Source: Tetracentron sinense
Taxonomy: Eukaryota > Streptophyta > Magnoliopsida > Trochodendrales > Trochodendraceae
Direction of reading: 5' to 3'
NCBI GenBank assembly: GCA_015143295.1
Contig: CM026568.1
Span: forward strand, 14,328,607-14,392,606
DNA: 64,000 nt
Shown here: positions 63,779-64,000 of the stretch, in pieces
How the letters are laid out: each line of letters begins with the position of its first letter
How positions within the stretch are numbered: the stretch's first letter is position 1
The notes under the pieces: model-generated
What the model was told of the DNA's origin: nothing
Seen by the model: the letters and a program-made list of their open reading frames with translations, nothing else
Databases searched by the model: none
Made by a program: the position numbers and the translations under genes

Positions 63779-64000
63779 ATTAGCCCATTTATGATGCTTT
63801 GAACGTAGTTCAAAATATCATAAACCTCTCAGCGTTCCAAAAGAAAAATACCGTACGCCACGTTGATTGCACTCCGTCCTTAGATCTCTATGTTTATAAA
63901 CCCATTTGTGCAAACTTCGTTTTGCATGCTCTGATGTTCTTGATCTCTGGCTTATACGCGAAGATATATCGCCAGAACCACTGTAGCACGTTTCTCAAAT
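63779..64000 (-). mobile_element. Start of the internal region of the second gypsy element (cut by the window end)
   Basis: On + the sequence after the LTR ('attagcccatttatgatgct', 'tgaacgtagttcaaaatatc') is collinear with 13660-13705 of the first element (PPT and following). A TATAAA at 63895-63900 sits where the antisense gene's TATA box would be. The body lies beyond 64000. Confidence 0.7.

Overview
The window looks like transposon-rich nuclear DNA of a flowering plant. The evidence is spliced plant genes with long introns, Ty3/gypsy (Tat-lineage) and Ty1/copia retroelements, an L1-type LINE, Helitrons, and many hAT-, MULE- and Tourist-type MITEs. I cannot name the species; nothing looks specifically grass-like. 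Only two host genes can be supported: a SNAP33-type Qb+Qc SNARE gene on + (coding exons 30387-43081, with a 10.7-kb first coding intron) and a NYN-LOTUS RNase-like gene on - (46728-48335). They converge tail to tail.

Layout. 1-9550: decayed retroelement on +, with an ORF1/gag-like part, then about 7 kb of non-coding, repeat-built sequence (AB-type tandem array, degenerate AAACCCTAG array, a cluster of TTAACCATGGTTAA palindromes). 9560-12760: copia LTR fragment, hAT MITE, TRIM-like repeat and two MULE-type MITEs. 12764-24564: a complete, young Tat-lineage gypsy element on -, with 896-bp LTRs differing at about seven sites and a perfect 5-bp TSD (CAACC), inserted in the end of a MULE MITE. It carries a gag-pro frame ending in a UAG with a CARYYA readthrough context, pol broken by a second in-frame UAG, and a three-exon gene in antisense with its own TATA box. 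24565-29450: Tourist MITE, foldbacks and a Helitron. 29460-43730: SNAP33-type gene with a full-length defective copia element in intron 1. 44280-46500: MITE and Helitron. 46728-59610: NYN-LOTUS gene; its first exon may lie near 59.5 kb, because the downstream sequence up to there is an L1-type LINE cut apart by five nested hAT MITEs. 59650-63000: foldback elements. 63017-64000: 3' LTR and start of the internal region of a second, diverged member of the Tat-type family, running off the window.

The best candidates for something not well described are in the small elements. First, one roughly 60-90-bp hairpin-forming module (CACRTGTCCCTTTT ... TTAACYGTGGTTAAG) appears inside elements of at least three mechanistic classes: hAT-type with 8-bp TSD, MULE-like with 9-bp TSD, and Helitrons. 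Second, a set of hAT-type MITEs with exact or near-exact 8-bp TSDs are each built from a different self-complementary short word (ATATCG, ATTTCGCGAAAT, GAAGCGAG, CGAATTATTCG, CGAGT/ACTCG). Two with unrelated ends share a 330-bp core. All coordinates, TSDs and splice sites were read by eye; no search or alignment program was run.
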